A stretch of DNA of 37,958 nucleotides from an uncultured Oscillospiraceae bacterium (lineage in GTDB: Bacteria > Bacillota > Clostridia > Oscillospirales > Oscillospiraceae), in the NCBI GenBank assembly GCA_905235655.1, contig CAJOMA010000001.1:1-37958 (forward strand), read 5' to 3'. Below are positions 1-8,017 of the stretch, one piece after another. The notes under the pieces are model-generated. The model had not been told where the DNA came from, did no database searches, and worked only from the letters and a program-made list of their open reading frames with translations. The translations under genes and the position numbers were made by a program. Every line of letters starts with the position of its first letter. The stretch's first letter is position 1.

Positions 1-32
1 ACGCTTGCTTCGCAAGGATTTTGACTTACTGC

Positions 33-80
33 GCAACTTGCACTCTACCGTATCTATATACGCCTACGAGTGCAAGTTGC
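33..80. repeat. 13-bp perfect inverted repeat (gcaacttgcactc / gagtgcaagttgc)
   Basis: 33-45 pairs with 68-80, 22-nt loop; read directly. Confidence 0.7.
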
Positions 81-109
81 TTGTCTTCCGAACTTTTTGA
101 CAGCCTGCC

Positions 110-167
110 AGCGTGTCGAAAAAAGGTTTTTCGACACGCTGAGAAGGACATCCGCGAGGATGTCCTT
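110..167. terminator. Two consecutive hairpins upstream of the tRNA (agcgtgtcgaaaaa/tttttcgacacgct and gaaggacatcc/ggatgtccttc)
   Basis: Perfect inverted repeats with short loops. Confidence 0.6.
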
Positions 168-295
168 CTTCGTCTTGGAGAGAACGCAAAATGAGGAAAA
201 CGAAAAAATACGGAAATTGCAAAAATAATCCTTGCATTTCCTGTTTGCATCTGTTATAATTCTTTTGCGCGTTAGAAATCGCGCCAAGTGAATAT

Positions 296-371
<76 letters not shown>

Positions 372-520
372 CGAAAAAGTTCTGAAATCAGAAGATTTCA
401 GGGCTTTTTCTTTTCTTTTTCTTGCGAAAAAGTTGGTGCTCTTGAAGCCGTCAAGCGCTCTCCCAGCGCATATCTAACACTTTTTCTAACACCTATCAAA
501 CGGGGTTGTGATGTGCCAAA

Positions 521-1684
521 TCAGCCGGACAAGGCCTCCGCCATTGACAGTTTCCGCTTTGCGTCGAGATGACCGTAAATATTCGCCGTGGTCTTAATGT
601 CGCTGTGACCGAGCCATTCCTGCACGTCCTTGAGCGAAAAGCCGAGATTCAGCAGATTGCTCGCGGCGCTGTGGCGGAGTTCGTGGAAGCGGATTTTCGG
701 CATCCCCGCCGCCTTGAGCAGTTTCGGAAACTTGCCTGCCACGTAGTCCGGCGAGAAAGGTCTGCCGTCCGGCCAGCGGAACACATAGTCGCTGTCCCGG
801 TATTCCTTGCCGAAAAACTGCCGATCTTTCGATTGCTGCGCTTTCATATCCAGCAGCAGCTGCTTGACGTCCGGCGTCATCGGGAAAGACCGGCGGCTGG
901 AAGTGTTCTTGGTCTTGTCCTTTGCGACGACCGTCATGACCTTCGACACCGTGCGGCGGATCGTAATGGTCTCCGCCTCAAAGTTGACGCAGTCCCAGCA
1001 AAGTCCCAGCGCCTCGCTGCGGCGCAGTCCGAACAGCGCGGTCAGTCGGATCAGCGGGTAAAGCGGCTCGTCTTTGATCTTCCCCAGAAACTCGTCGATC
1101 TGCGACTTGGAATAGAAGTTTGCCTCGAAGCGCTCGCACGTCGGCAGCTTCACGAACTGGCAGGGATTGTTCGGGATCATTCCCTCCGACACGCAGTAGA
1201 GCAGCGTCTGGTTGAGAATGTTCTTGATGAGCTTCAAAGTGCGCGGCGACAGACCGCCCTTGCCGTCCATCCTGCCGGATCTTGCCTTTTCGTTGATATA
1301 GACCTGCAGGTTGTTCTTCGTGATCTCGCAGAGCAGGAAGTTATTGTCGCGAAAATACGGCAGGATTTGGCGCTTCATCAGCAATTCATAGCCCTGCTTC
1401 GTTACCGCGTCGATGGGATGCTCGAAGTCGGCGCATTTTTCCTGGTACCACAGCTTGATCGCGTCTTCAAAGCGCATCGTCGCGCGGCTCGCCTCCTGCT
1501 CTGCGCGGAGCTCCTCGGCTTCTTCATATTCCTTGAGCGTTTCGCGCAGCAGTTTCTGCGCACGAGTCTTGTTGCCCTTCACGGGAAGATCGGTCGAGAT
1601 CCATTTCGGCTTGCGTTTTCCGTTTTCATAAGTGTTGAGAACAATATAATACTTGTTGTATTTGATTTGCAGACTGCCTGTCAT
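521..1684 (-). CDS. int: Tyrosine site-specific recombinase / phage integrase
   Basis: C-terminal RFHELRHSAASNLLNLG...QEWLGHSDIKTTANIYGHLD motif; AAGGAG RBS before ATG at 1684; adjacent to attL. Confidence 0.93.
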   Translation of the reverse strand: MTGSLQIKYNKYYIVLNTYENGKRKPKWISTDLPVKGNKTRAQKLLRETLKEYEEAEELRAEQEASRATMRFEDAIKLWYQEKCADFEHPIDAVTKQGYELLMKRQILPYFRDNNFLLCEITKNNLQVYINEKARSGRMDGKGGLSPRTLKLIKNILNQTLLYCVSEGMIPNNPCQFVKLPTCERFEANFYSKSQIDEFLGKIKDEPLYPLIRLTALFGLRRSEALGLCWDCVNFEAETITIRRTVSKVMTVVAKDKTKNTSSRRSFPMTPDVKQLLLDMKAQQSKDRQFFGKEYRDSDYVFRWPDGRPFSPDYVAGKFPKLLKAAGMPKIRFHELRHSAASNLLNLGFSLKDVQEWLGHSDIKTTANIYGHLDAKRKLSMAEALSG

Positions 1685-1767
1685 ATAAACTCCTTTCTGT
1701 TGACAGGATGAATCGTCCGCCGTTGCAATTCTATTATACAATGCAGCGGCGGACAATTCAAGCGAGA

Positions 1768-2010
1768 TCAACTGGCTTTTTCGTCGCCTACCAGAAATTT
1801 CAGCACATCTTTTTTGCGGATGCGGATGGCGGTGCCGATCCTGCGGCACGGCAGCTCGCCGTCGCGTATCAGCTTATAGATCGTGTTCTTGCAGACGGAA
1901 AGCAATTCCGCTGCTTGCAGCACGTTCAGTACGTCGGGATAATCCTTGAACTGCGTTTTGGGGAAAGCCGGACGCTCCGGCTGCGGGGTGAGAAATTGAA
2001 TATTCGGCAA
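1768..2010 (-). CDS. xis: Excisionase-family helix-turn-helix protein
   Basis: VLNVLQAAELLSVCKNTIYKLIRDGELPCRRIGTAIRIRKKDVLKFL, HTH_17-like; TTG start with GGAGG RBS. Confidence 0.85.
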   Translation of the reverse strand: MPNIQFLTPQPERPAFPKTQFKDYPDVLNVLQAAELLSVCKNTIYKLIRDGELPCRRIGTAIRIRKKDVLKFLVGDEKAS

Positions 2011-2057
2011 AGATAATACCTCCTGTTATCTTGAGAATTCGGAACAAGTGAAAACTT

Positions 2058-2129
2058 CCGTACTTGCGTACATACGTACCGCTTCCTGCGCCCTGCGTCG
2101 GCTTTTGGTACGCAAGTACGCTTGTACGG
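2058..2129. promoter_or_regulatory. 23-nt imperfect inverted repeat built from GTAC-containing 8-mers
   Basis: ccgtacttgcgtacatacgtacc (2058-2080) versus reverse complement of 2107-2129, 19/23 identical. Confidence 0.6.
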
Positions 2130-2153
2130 ATGATTTAATATACCGGCGTTGTT

Positions 2154-3443
2154 TTATGCCTGCGGCAGACGGATGCCCAGGAAGCCCCGGACGCGCTTCC
2201 CGCCGAACAGGCGGATGTTGTTCGTGGATTCCAGATGGTATTCGTCCTGATGCTCCGTCAGGAACTGGCTGAAGCTCCGCGGCGAGTACGGCTTGTGTGC
2301 GTTATCCTCGCACCAGTTCTGATAAACGGCATAGAGCTGTTTGGAGCTGGCTTCTGCGTCTGCCTTGAATTCGAAGTAGCCGTCGGATCGCAGGAATTCG
2401 ACGATGTTGTTGCCGTCGGAGATCGCCTCGTTCATATTTGCCCGGGTGCGTTCGCTGATCGTAAACTGATAGTTTTGCTCCAGCAGCCGCTGCAGGCCGT
2501 AGAAGCACCAGAGGAAGATGCCTTCCGCCTCGGCGGTCAGCTTTTCCGACAGATAGGGATCGTCCTTCCGGTTCGGATCTTTCCGCTTCGCGCTCAGGAT
2601 GATCTGCCTGCGGAAGAAGCCGTTGCTCCGGTCGTACAGCGCTTTGATCGTGCCGTTCCCGAAGCCCAAAAACCGGGAATAGAGTTCGCCCTGATAACTC
2701 TGCTTGCTCTTGCGCTCCAGATCAAGCGGGATGTCTGCGGTGATGATCATTTTCAGATAATTCGTTTCCGGCAGGCCTTCCATCTGCATATCGTCGTCCA
2801 CCATCACGAGCGCGTGTTCCAGATCGGCGCGGGCGAAGCGGTTGGTCTCCACCTTGGCGAGATTGCCGTTGACCATATTGGAGCCGAAGACGGACCGCAT
2901 CACAACGCCGATGCGGGATTTTCCCTCGCCGCCGCGGCCGATGATCATCAGCATTTTCTGCGCTCGTGTGGTCGGGATCAGGCAGTAGCCGATGAACTCC
3001 TGCAGGGTGAAGATGTCCTCCACTTCCAGAAGCTGATCGAGGAAAGAGATCCAGACGCCGGGATAGCAAACATCCGGGTTGTACCGGACGGGCAGGCGGT
3101 TGCGGCAGATCTCCTTTTCCTCCGTAAATCTGCCGTCGAGAAAGAGCGTGCCGTTCGCTACATGGATGCGGTCTGCCTGCACCGGCAGTTCGGAAAGATA
3201 CGCTTCGGAGCGAAGCACGCCGATGAGATTGTCGGTCTTTTTTGCAAGGCCGGCAGTCACCCAGGGAGAGAGTTCGTCGTAGATCGCTTTCCGCAGTACG
3301 GTTTCGTCGCCGATCCGTCCGTCCACCGTGAAAAAGCTGTTGTTGACGCAGACCATCGGGTGCCGTTTCAGAAAGTCTTTGCAAAAAGCGACTTCATTGA
3401 CTTTGCCGCCGTCGTACCATTCGGGAAATTCGTTGTTGTTCAA
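2154..3443 (-). CDS. P4/D5-family phage/plasmid primase C-terminal SF3 helicase-like protein
   Basis: Walker A GRGGEGKSRIG, Walker B ALVMVDDDM, NxFFRRQIIL arginine-finger-like segment. Confidence 0.85.
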   Translation of the reverse strand: MNNNEFPEWYDGGKVNEVAFCKDFLKRHPMVCVNNSFFTVDGRIGDETVLRKAIYDELSPWVTAGLAKKTDNLIGVLRSEAYLSELPVQADRIHVANGTLFLDGRFTEEKEICRNRLPVRYNPDVCYPGVWISFLDQLLEVEDIFTLQEFIGYCLIPTTRAQKMLMIIGRGGEGKSRIGVVMRSVFGSNMVNGNLAKVETNRFARADLEHALVMVDDDMQMEGLPETNYLKMIITADIPLDLERKSKQSYQGELYSRFLGFGNGTIKALYDRSNGFFRRQIILSAKRKDPNRKDDPYLSEKLTAEAEGIFLWCFYGLQRLLEQNYQFTISERTRANMNEAISDGNNIVEFLRSDGYFEFKADAEASSKQLYAVYQNWCEDNAHKPYSPRSFSQFLTEHQDEYHLESTNNIRLFGGKRVRGFLGIRLPQA

Positions 3444-3559
3444 TTACCATTCCTCCATAAGGGTTTGTTTTGTGAAAATATGAAATTGTCAAGGTGCACG
3501 GACGCGGTGGTCAAGGATACGCTGCGACGTCGCAGCGCCAGGTTTTACGCATAAGAAAA

Positions 3560-3586
3560 GCTCCTTTCGCGCGAAGCGGAAGGAGC
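3560..3586 (-). terminator. Intrinsic terminator (11-bp stem, T-rich tail on minus strand)
   Basis: gctcctttcgc-gcgaa-gcggaaggagc; minus-strand tail ttttctt. Confidence 0.8.
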
Positions 3587-3725
3587 CTGATTTATAGCAT
3601 CGTATGATGGGCGGAGCGTAAAAAACACCGCACGACAACAGAGCATAGTCTCCTATGCTTGTCCATCATACGGTGCCTGGGTAGTCTCGGCTGTTCAGGC
3701 CGGCTCCGCTTACTCGCTATAATGT
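3587..3725 (-). ncRNA. Candidate structured RNA with possible pseudoknot
   Basis: 3592-3598/3716-3722 (7 bp), 3601-3610/3663-3672 (10 bp), 3642-3647/3654-3659 (6 bp), 3611-3617/3703-3709 (7 bp, crosses the 10-bp stem); lies just before a terminator. Confidence 0.5.
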
Positions 3726-3728
3726 GAT

Positions 3729-4022
3729 CTAATATTGATTTTGGTCTTGTTCAAGGGCTTTCAATCTGCCAAGGTATTTTGATGTATAGAAATAGCCCAA
3801 ATTCACAATAGCAGTGCCCTTGCACTTCCGGCATTTCACGCGAAGATGCCCGCTTGTGTCGCTGAATACGTGCGTTAAGGGAAAATGGCAGTAAGGACAT
3901 TTTACTTCCCGTTCCGTCAGATTAACACATTCCTCGGTCGAGATTCTCATAAAATACTCAACCTTTTCCGGGACGGGTGCGCTCTGAAACTTCGGTTTGC
4001 GGTTAGCTTCCATTTTCATCAC
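3729..4022 (-). CDS. Small zinc-ribbon protein
   Basis: CPYCHFPLTH...VKCRKCKG, two CxxC pairs. Confidence 0.65.
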   Translation of the reverse strand: MMKMEANRKPKFQSAPVPEKVEYFMRISTEECVNLTEREVKCPYCHFPLTHVFSDTSGHLRVKCRKCKGTAIVNLGYFYTSKYLGRLKALEQDQNQY

Positions 4023-4095
4023 CGAACCATCTGAGCCGCCTGCGCTCCGGATAATCTCCGAAGCGTGTTAGAACGCGCGTTATTTTGCTGTTCAT
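4003..4095 (-). CDS. Possible 30-aa sORF overlapping the zinc-ribbon gene start
   Basis: MNSKITRVLTRFGDYPERRRLRWFGDENGS; aggga upstream; below ORF-track cutoff. Confidence 0.3.
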   Translation of the reverse strand: MNSKITRVLTRFGDYPERRRLRWFGDENGS

Positions 4096-4646
4096 TGCAT
4101 CACTCCCTAAAGAACAGAACGGTTATTTACGAACAAATGTTTGATTGCGATGTCATTATAATCCAGTCGGAGAGCATTGTCAATAGGTTTTTTTCAAAAA
4201 AATTCTCGTGTCAGTTTTTGCGGACACATAGCGTCCGATAATTGCAGTGGAAGCGCCCGAGGCGCTGATTTTGCCCTTGTCATCCATCCGATCATCGACT
4301 ATAATGGAACTATACCAAAGAAAGTAGAAATCTCGACAAATCGGGATTTGAAATCCCCGAAATCATAGGCATCCGCCAGTGATTATAGGGCTTTAATGAA
4401 ATCCTCTGAAACCGTTGAAAACAAAGGATTTTCCGCAATATGCTCACCGAATCCCTTTATTAATTGTTACACCATTTCAACGACGCCCCGGCTACTCATA
4501 AGGGCAAAAGCAAGGGCAAGAAAAATCCTTAACAGGATATAACAAGGTGTGGCAATCGGGAGACTGTGACATATGTGCGAATACATCAACGACGCTAGAA
4601 TCCACTGTCTTGGCGCGATTAAAGCAACTATGTCGAGGTAACCGTT

Positions 4647-4832
4647 ATGAAGCAAATCACAATTAAAGAATACGAAGAGTGGCAAAAAAACAAAGCTGAG
4701 AAGGCAAAAGGCCATATCCTGCTGCCAGATACTGTCCGGTTCATCTGCGAGGCCAACGGCTATGACGCTGAGAAGATTGGTCAGCACTTCCTTGAAATTC
4801 TACCGCAGATCTGCCCACCCGAGCAGAAATAA
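4647..4832 (+). CDS. Small conserved-looking mobile-element protein, unknown function
   Basis: 61 aa MKQITIKEYEEWQKNK...FICEANGYDAEKIGQHFLEILPQICPPEQK; C-terminal part repeated at 7841-7963; followed by a terminator hairpin. Confidence 0.55.
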   Translation: MKQITIKEYEEWQKNKAEKAKGHILLPDTVRFICEANGYDAEKIGQHFLEILPQICPPEQK

Positions 4833-4886
4833 TAAAACGCCTCCGACCCGATGTGGTTCAGAGGCGTTGCTGCGTTTATGAGATCA
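4710..4886 (+). repeat. Direct repeat copy 1 flanking the RiPP cassette
   Basis: Aligns without gaps to 7841-8017, about 18 mismatches in 177 bp. Confidence 0.9.
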
Positions 4887-5834
4887 ATCCATAACTACGA
4901 CTATCTTTCCGTCTACACCTTTTTCTTGAGCTTTGATGGCCCGTTTTATGTTTGAAAACTTAAAGGAGGCGCCTATAAAAGGAGTAATATTGTGCTCGTC
5001 GATAAAGGCAAAAATCTTGTCTATTGTAGCCTGAGTGGGATAGTTTGAGAAAAAACCGGTGAGATAACATCCGTTCGGTATTTCCTTTATCGGATCAAAT
5101 CCGTTCAAATAATATTCTCCACCTAATATTCCGGTATTACAAACGATTCCTCCGTGGTAAAGATGACTGAGAGAATTTCTGATTGTCTTCGGGCCAATTA
5201 GCTCTAATATCTTATTTGCATAAAGTCCGTCCGGCAGTTTGTTTGCAGGATCAAAGACAGCTTCACATCCGAGGTCGGTGATCAGATGCATTTTCTCTCT
5301 TTTGTGCGTTGTACCGTACACTTTGCATCCGAGTGCTGTTGCGATTTGCATGGCGGCATATCCCAGCGCAGAAGTAGCACCTCTGATAAGCAGTATATCG
5401 GTCGGTTGCAGGTTCAGGCATTCAAACAAAGACCCCCATGCCGTAAAAAAGGTCTCCGGAATTGCTGCAAGATGTTCCGCATCAAGATTTGAAGAGATGT
5501 GAAACACTTTCTGTACAGGCAAGATGGCATATTCTTCATAGGAACCGTTAAAATTCCTTCCGAGTCCGCCCATCAGAGAACAGACCAGATCACCCTTTTC
5601 AAAACCGTCATCAAGTGAGTCCTCAACAATTCCCACGCATTCAATCCCCGGTACGATCGGCTTCTTGATATAATCTGCACGAATTTCATTGACACGAAGC
5701 ACGAGCTCCGAGTGGTTCATGCCAAAGGCTATTATTTTTACGAGTATCCATCCTTTTCTGGCCTTCGGCATTTCAAGATCTTCAAGGACAATATCGTCAC
5801 TGTTGGCAACATCTTTTAAGACTACAGCTTTCAT
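4884..5834 (-). CDS. MDR-superfamily (quinone reductase-like, Rossmann) oxidoreductase
   Basis: IVPGIECVGIV, ATSALGYAAMQIATALGCKVYGTT; start overlaps the stop of the radical SAM gene (ATGA). Confidence 0.85.
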   Translation of the reverse strand: MKAVVLKDVANSDDIVLEDLEMPKARKGWILVKIIAFGMNHSELVLRVNEIRADYIKKPIVPGIECVGIVEDSLDDGFEKGDLVCSLMGGLGRNFNGSYEEYAILPVQKVFHISSNLDAEHLAAIPETFFTAWGSLFECLNLQPTDILLIRGATSALGYAAMQIATALGCKVYGTTHKREKMHLITDLGCEAVFDPANKLPDGLYANKILELIGPKTIRNSLSHLYHGGIVCNTGILGGEYYLNGFDPIKEIPNGCYLTGFFSNYPTQATIDKIFAFIDEHNITPFIGASFKFSNIKRAIKAQEKGVDGKIVVVMD

Positions 5835-6871
5835 TCTTCAACCTCCATCCAGCACTGCGGATCTGCGTCATACATATTATGTGTATATCCGTAGGTGACG
5901 GACGGACAGCCGCGACAGTATGCCTTCAGCTTGCATTTATTGCATTTTACAAATTTATCATACTGTCTGTATTCATCAAACCTTGATGATGTCCACAGGT
6001 CATACAGGTCCTCGGTCATTACCGATCCTATCTCTGATTCCATTCTCCGACAGGCGTAGACTGCTCCCGTCGGGAGGATCGTCACGTGGTTACGCCCGCA
6101 ATTACAACCATCTACAATGGCATTGGCAGGAAGGGCCTCATCCGGAGAAAACAATCCTTTTTCGTATTGATATAAAGTCCACAGATGATCCTTCAGCTGA
6201 TAAGTCGTTTTTGAGTCCTTGTGTGTCATGTAACGCTCGTAGCACTCATCCATATATGCCTTATACTCCTGTGGAGTCATGTGAATATCAGGATCATACG
6301 CTTTTTCAATGCTTGTCGGACAATAACGTCCAATTGCGTATACATCAACGCCAAGTTCATCGACCAGATCTATCAGGGCAGGGATCTCTTTATGATTTGT
6401 TTTGGAAACGGTAGACATGACCGCTGCCCACATTCCTGACTCTTTAATGAGTTTGATTGCCTTAAGTGTAGCCTTGAAGCTACCCGGTTTGCGGAACATA
6501 TCGTGCGTTTCTTCCAAGCCATCAAGGGAGACCTGATATTTGACGCAGCCGAGGTCATGCATTCTTTTGCAGACGTCCGCAGTCAGGTGGAACGGATTCC
6601 CCATGATGCAGAAGCGCAGCTCTTTTTCATGAAAATATTCAAGCAGTCTCCAGAAGTCCGGGTGAAGGATCGGATCGCCGCCAGTGAGATAGATATATGG
6701 TGTTCTGTTGATTCTGTCGCAGAAGTCGATGATCTGATCTGTGACATAAATCATATCCTCGAAGGGCATTGTGACGAGCGCAGGGTGCCCTTCAGAAAAA
6801 ATATAGCAATGCTTACACCGCTGATCGCATACGTCAGTGATGTGCCATTGGATCGCAAAATAACTCTTCAT
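5831..6871 (-). CDS. Radical SAM/SPASM peptide maturase (ACGX-type system)
   Basis: CDQRCKHC (CX3CX2C), GGDPILHPDF, C-terminal SPASM Cys set CNCGRN...YACRR...CNKCKLKAYCRGCP...C; adjacent Cys-repeat peptide. Confidence 0.92.
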   Translation of the reverse strand: MKSYFAIQWHITDVCDQRCKHCYIFSEGHPALVTMPFEDMIYVTDQIIDFCDRINRTPYIYLTGGDPILHPDFWRLLEYFHEKELRFCIMGNPFHLTADVCKRMHDLGCVKYQVSLDGLEETHDMFRKPGSFKATLKAIKLIKESGMWAAVMSTVSKTNHKEIPALIDLVDELGVDVYAIGRYCPTSIEKAYDPDIHMTPQEYKAYMDECYERYMTHKDSKTTYQLKDHLWTLYQYEKGLFSPDEALPANAIVDGCNCGRNHVTILPTGAVYACRRMESEIGSVMTEDLYDLWTSSRFDEYRQYDKFVKCNKCKLKAYCRGCPSVTYGYTHNMYDADPQCWMEVEE

Positions 6872-6890
6872 ACTAAAAAACGCCTCTTGA

Positions 6891-6929
6891 TAAAAACGAA
6901 GGCGTCAACTCGTCCGGAATTGACGCCTT
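6891..6929 (-). terminator. Attenuator-like intrinsic terminator between precursor and maturase genes
   Basis: 10-bp stem 6899-6908/6920-6929 followed on the minus strand by cgttttta. Confidence 0.75.
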
Positions 6930-6935
6930 GCTTCT

Positions 6936-7127
6936 TTACTTTGCTTCCGGATCTTTGGTTCCGCAAGCAGGTGCGGGTTCTGGATCTTTCGTACCGCAAG
7001 CAGGTGCGGGTTCCGGATCTTTCGACCCACAAGCAGGCGCCGGATTAGGATCAGCAGTTCCGCAGGCAGGTGCCGGAGCCGGATCTGCAGTTCCACAAGC
7101 GGTGCTTGCAACCTTTTCGTCGAACAT
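6936..7127 (-). CDS. ACGX-repeat RiPP precursor peptide
   Basis: MFDEKVAST + ACGTADPAPAP / ACGTADPNPAP / ACGSKDPEPAP / ACGTKDPEPAP / ACGTKDPEAK; ggaggaaaa RBS. Confidence 0.92.
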   Translation of the reverse strand: MFDEKVASTACGTADPAPAPACGTADPNPAPACGSKDPEPAPACGTKDPEPAPACGTKDPEAK

Positions 7128-7257
7128 GGCGTTTTCCTCCTTTCAAAGATTCTATTTATATTTTACTGAGATTCCAGAAAAAAGCACTGGTCAAATATAG
7201 ACTAAGAGTCGGATTTTGTGATATAATAAGCAAAACTACGCATAAGGAGTTTCTTCC

Positions 7258-7839
7258 ATGAGTCAATATAAAGAAGCCAGAGAGCGCACGAAGGCAAAGA
7301 TCGAAGATGCCTACTGGAATTTGATGATAAACAACGAGCGGATAACGGTAAAGAAAATCATCGAGAAAGCCGGTATTCACAAGTCCACTTTCTATTTTTA
7401 TTATGAATGGGTCGATGATGTTCTGGCAGAGATCAAAACACGGATGATGAATCTGCTTATATCAACGATTGAGAGTAAGAATCGAGATAAGGGCAACTTT
7501 CAGCAGGTCATGGTAGAAATGCGTAAAATGTTTCAAGAAAATCGAAAGTATCTCATCCCGTTGGTTTTAGAGCAGCGTGGCGGAGAGTTTGCTGTAAATT
7601 ATCGAGAATTCATCAAAGAGCATTTTGCAGAAGATATCGGTTTGGATTACAAAACCGGCAACGATGTAAAAAATGATGTTGCAAATTGTGTTCTGGCCGG
7701 ACTGGTCGAAATAATGCTGTATGAGTTATCCAGTGAGATAATTCCTGACGAGTTTACCTATAAGATTGGAGATGGCATTATTAAAAAAGGCGTTGCGCTG
7801 ACATTAAACGATGATTTGAATATCAAATTTGGAAAGTAG
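7258..7839 (+). CDS. TetR-family-like transcriptional regulator
   Basis: ITVKKIIEKAGIHKSTFYFYYEWVDDVLAEI HTH; divergent from the precursor gene. Confidence 0.8.
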   Translation: MSQYKEARERTKAKIEDAYWNLMINNERITVKKIIEKAGIHKSTFYFYYEWVDDVLAEIKTRMMNLLISTIESKNRDKGNFQQVMVEMRKMFQENRKYLIPLVLEQRGGEFAVNYREFIKEHFAEDIGLDYKTGNDVKNDVANCVLAGLVEIMLYELSSEIIPDEFTYKIGDGIIKKGVALTLNDDLNIKFGK

Positions 7840-7840
7840 G

Positions 7841-8017
7841 GGCCATGTGCTGCTGCCGGATACTGTCCGGTTCATCTGCGAGGCCAACGGCTATGATGCC
7901 GAGAAAATCGGCCAGCACTTCCTTGAAATCCTCCCGAAGATCTGCCCAACCGAGCAGAAATAACAAAACGCCTCTGATCCGATGTGGTTCAGAGGCGTTG
8001 CTGCGTCTATGGGATTA
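7841..8017 (+). repeat. Direct repeat copy 2 (truncated sORF C-terminus plus terminator)
   Basis: Constant +3131 offset to 4710-4886, ~90% identity. Confidence 0.9.

Noticed and set aside
569-1711. 380-aa plus-strand ORF
   Set aside because: Fully antisense to the integrase, no recognisable motifs.
2235-3554. 439-aa plus-strand ORF
   Set aside because: Antisense shadow of the primase/helicase gene.
3587-3725. Retron msr-msd RNA
   Set aside because: Structured RNA is present but no reverse transcriptase is encoded nearby.
6936-7110. CRISPR-like or tandem DNA repeat
   Set aside because: The 33-bp periodicity is codon-level repetition of an 11-aa motif with no spacers; explained by the precursor peptide.
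6905-7200. ORFs 6905-7111 (-) and 6928-7200 (+) with repetitive translation (e.g. AGAGSGSFVPQ)
   Set aside because: Other-frame translations of the 33-bp repeats in the ACGX precursor; only the 6936-7127 minus frame has an RBS, Cys pattern and maturase context.
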